From positions 1-64,000 of the forward strand of contig JBBIND010000010.1 of assembly GCA_037444075.1 (NCBI GenBank): a stretch of DNA of 64,000 nucleotides, given 5' to 3'. The DNA is from JBBIND01 sp037444075 (GTDB lineage Bacteria; Acidobacteriota; Terriglobia; Bryobacterales; Bryobacteraceae). Both the position numbers and the translations under genes were made by a program. Below the pieces are notes generated by a model. It was not told where the DNA came from and searched no databases. It was given only the letters and a program-made list of their open reading frames with translations. Shown here in pieces: positions 62,451-64,000 of this stretch. Every line of letters begins with the position of its first letter. Positions within the stretch are counted from its first letter, which is position 1.

Positions 62451-64000
62451 CTATACCACCTGTTCCTTCCCCTTGGCGGAGAAGGCCAACTCGCCGGTGG
62501 CGTCGTTCAGGTCCACCTCCACGTGCTGGCCGTCCACTACTTCTCCCTGTAGCATCAGCCGGGCCAGGGGCGTTTCCACCTCTTTCTGTAAAGCGCGCTT
62601 CAACGGCCTGGCGCCATAGGCCGGCTCATATCCCACGCGCACCAGGTGGCGCCGGGCGGCGTCGGAAAGATCCAGGCTCACCTTGCGCTCAGCCAGCCGG
62701 GCGCGAAGGCGGTTCAATTGGATCTCCACGATCTGCTCCAGGTGTTCCTCGCTGAGCGAGTGGAAAACAGTGGTTTCATCCACGCGGTTCAGGAACTCGG
62801 GCCGGAAGGCGCGGCGCAACTCCTCGAGCACGGCCACTTTCATGAGGTCGTATTCGCCGCCGTCGAAAGAACCGCGGTATTCGAGTATGCGATGGCTGCC
62901 GATGTTGGACGTCATGATCACAATCGCGTTCTTGAAATCCACCGTGCGGCCCTGGCCGTCGGTGAGACGGCCGTCCTCCAGGATCTGTAACAGTACGTTG
63001 AAGACGTCCGGATGGGCCTTTTCAATCTCGTCGAACAGCAGCACTGAGTACGGGCGCCTGCGGACGGCTTCGGTGAGCTGCCCGCCTTCGTCGTAGCCGA
63101 TGTAGCCCGGTGGCGCGCCAATCAGGCGAGCGACGGTGTGCCTCTCCTGGTACTCGGACATGTCAATGCGGATCATGGCGTGCTCGTCGTCAAACAGGGC
63201 CTCCGCCAGTGCCCTGGCCAGTTCCGTCTTGCCGACGCCCGTTGGCCCCAGGAAGATAAAACTGCCGATCGGGCGCAGAGGGTCCTTCAGGCCCGCGCGG
63301 GCGCGCATCACGGATTCGGCCACGTTGCGCACGGCCTCGTCCTGACCCACCACGCGGAGGTGCAGGTGATCCTCCAGGTGTAGAAGCTTCTGCGTTTCCC
63401 CTTCCAGTAGCTTGGTCACCGGCACTCCCGTCCACCGGCTCACCACAAAGGCTATGTCCTCTTCGTCCACTTCTTCCTTGAGCAGGCGTGGAGTTCCTTT
63501 CTGGCCGCTGATTCTGTCTTCCTGTTCATGCAACTCGCGCTCGAGTTCCGCCAGGCGCCCGTACTTGAGCTCAGCCGCCTTGTTCAGGTCATACTCGCGT
63601 TCAGCCTTTTCCATCTGCAGCCGGGTCTGCTCGATTTGTTCGCGCAGCCCGCGGAGGCTTTCCACCGCGCCCTTCTCCGCCTGCCAACGGGCCTGCAAGG
63701 TGTCCGAATCGGCCTTCAACTCGGCCAGTTCCTTTTCCAGCCGCGCGAGCCGTTCGCGGCTGCCAGCATCGGTTTCCTTCTTGAGGGCTTCCCGTTCGAT
63801 TTCGAGCTGCATCAGCCGGCGCAGCGATTCGTCCAGTTCCGACGGCATGGAATCGATCTCCGTGCGCAGTTTGGCCGCCGCCTCATCCATCAGGTCGATG
63901 GCCTTGTCCGGCAGGAAACGGTCTGAAATGTAGCGGTTAGAGAGCACTGCCGCCGCCACCAGGGCGGAGTCCTTGAACCGCACCCCGTGGTGCAGCTCAT
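62451..64000 (-). CDS. clpB: ClpB disaggregase, C-terminal part (runs off window)
   Basis: The last 516 or so residues of ClpB; the frame is open through the right edge, where HHGVRFKDSALVAAAVLSN is the end of the first ATPase domain, so the start is outside. Visible are FLPDKAIDLMDEAAAKLR, the long coiled middle domain (about 50-180 of the part seen) that separates ClpB from ClpA, and the second motor with Walker A FLGPTGVGKTELARALA and Walker B LLFDEIEKAH. ClpB pulls proteins out of aggregates with DnaK. hsp20 and lon follow in the same direction. Confidence 0.97.
   Translation of the reverse strand, partial: ELHHGVRFKDSALVAAAVLSNRYISDRFLPDKAIDLMDEAAAKLRTEIDSMPSELDESLRRLMQLEIEREALKKETDAGSRERLARLEKELAELKADSDTLQARWQAEKGAVESLRGLREQIEQTRLQMEKAEREYDLNKAAELKYGRLAELERELHEQEDRISGQKGTPRLLKEEVDEEDIAFVVSRWTGVPVTKLLEGETQKLLHLEDHLHLRVVGQDEAVRNVAESVMRARAGLKDPLRPIGSFIFLGPTGVGKTELARALAEALFDDEHAMIRIDMSEYQERHTVARLIGAPPGYIGYDEGGQLTEAVRRRPYSVLLFDEIEKAHPDVFNVLLQILEDGRLTDGQGRTVDFKNAIVIMTSNIGSHRILEYRGSFDGGEYDLMKVAVLEELRRAFRPEFLNRVDETTVFHSLSEEHLEQIVEIQLNRLRARLAERKVSLDLSDAARRHLVRVGYEPAYGARPLKRALQKEVETPLARLMLQGEVVDGQHVEVDLNDATGELAFSAKGKEQVV

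Overview
The window looks like chromosomal DNA from a GC-rich, diderm, heterotrophic bacterium, most likely an acidobacterium of the Bryobacterales/Solibacter kind. This is inferred from the mix of protein families: a PEGA-domain Ser/Thr kinase, an RND efflux set, Tat-dependent sulfatase and FG-GAP proteins, a ceramidase-like hydrolase, a TPAT-type TRAP transporter, and several families I recall mainly from acidobacteria. No rRNA, tRNA, CRISPR array, insertion sequence, integrase or phage gene is visible, so this is not an obvious mobile island.

Layout. 1-12.4 kb (mostly minus strand): a partial membrane protein, a deoxyhypusine-synthase-like protein, uvrA, a PEGA Ser/Thr kinase; on plus, a cysteine-less Rrf2 regulator coupled to cysK and a DUF72 protein; then on minus a ribose-type ABC permease and ATPase without a binding protein, and dnaB. 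12.6-19.3 kb: a tetR, MFP, RND, tolC efflux operon with a candidate operator. 19.4-25.6 kb: polyprenyl-phosphate sugar transferase, a PRPP-dependent phosphoribosyltransferase, a ceramidase-like hydrolase, a convergent sulfite-oxidase-like/metallo-beta-lactamase pair, and two exported unknown proteins. 25.6-31 kb: tldD, tldE, a DUF2393-like protein and an unusual protein joining a response-regulator receiver domain to an extracytoplasmic domain through one membrane segment; DinB runs the other way from a probably leaderless promoter. 31-36.1 kb: serine hydrolase, then a lipoprotein T component, a DctP binding protein and a fused DctQM permease, together a TPAT transporter. 36-44 kb: DinB, DUF2905, lepB, a Tat-exported RidA-like protein, a sulfatase with a helical-repeat tail, a detached Ig-like domain protein, uvrB and a DUF2520-like protein. 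44-48.5 kb: acs and a heparinase/alginate-lyase-type protein. 48.5-58.4 kb (minus): ilvB, ilvN, ilvC, cimA, a conserved membrane protein, quinone oxidoreductase, M24 peptidase, accB, accC, all closely spaced. 58.4-64 kb (minus): FG-GAP protein, and clpB, hsp20, lon.

The most notable regulatory find is the leader of the ilvB operon. It holds a 35-codon reading frame that ends in a run of Leu-Ile-Ile-Ile and Val codons. Mutually exclusive stems and a strong intrinsic terminator follow it, which is the layout of a classical ribosome-mediated branched-chain amino acid attenuator. Because cimA (the citramalate route to isoleucine) and possibly accBC lie downstream with small gaps, that one switch may set branched-chain amino acid synthesis and be linked to fatty-acid synthesis.

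The most unusual protein is the receiver-domain/periplasmic-domain fusion at 25.6-27.3 kb. All functional calls come from reading the translated sequences; no database search was run.
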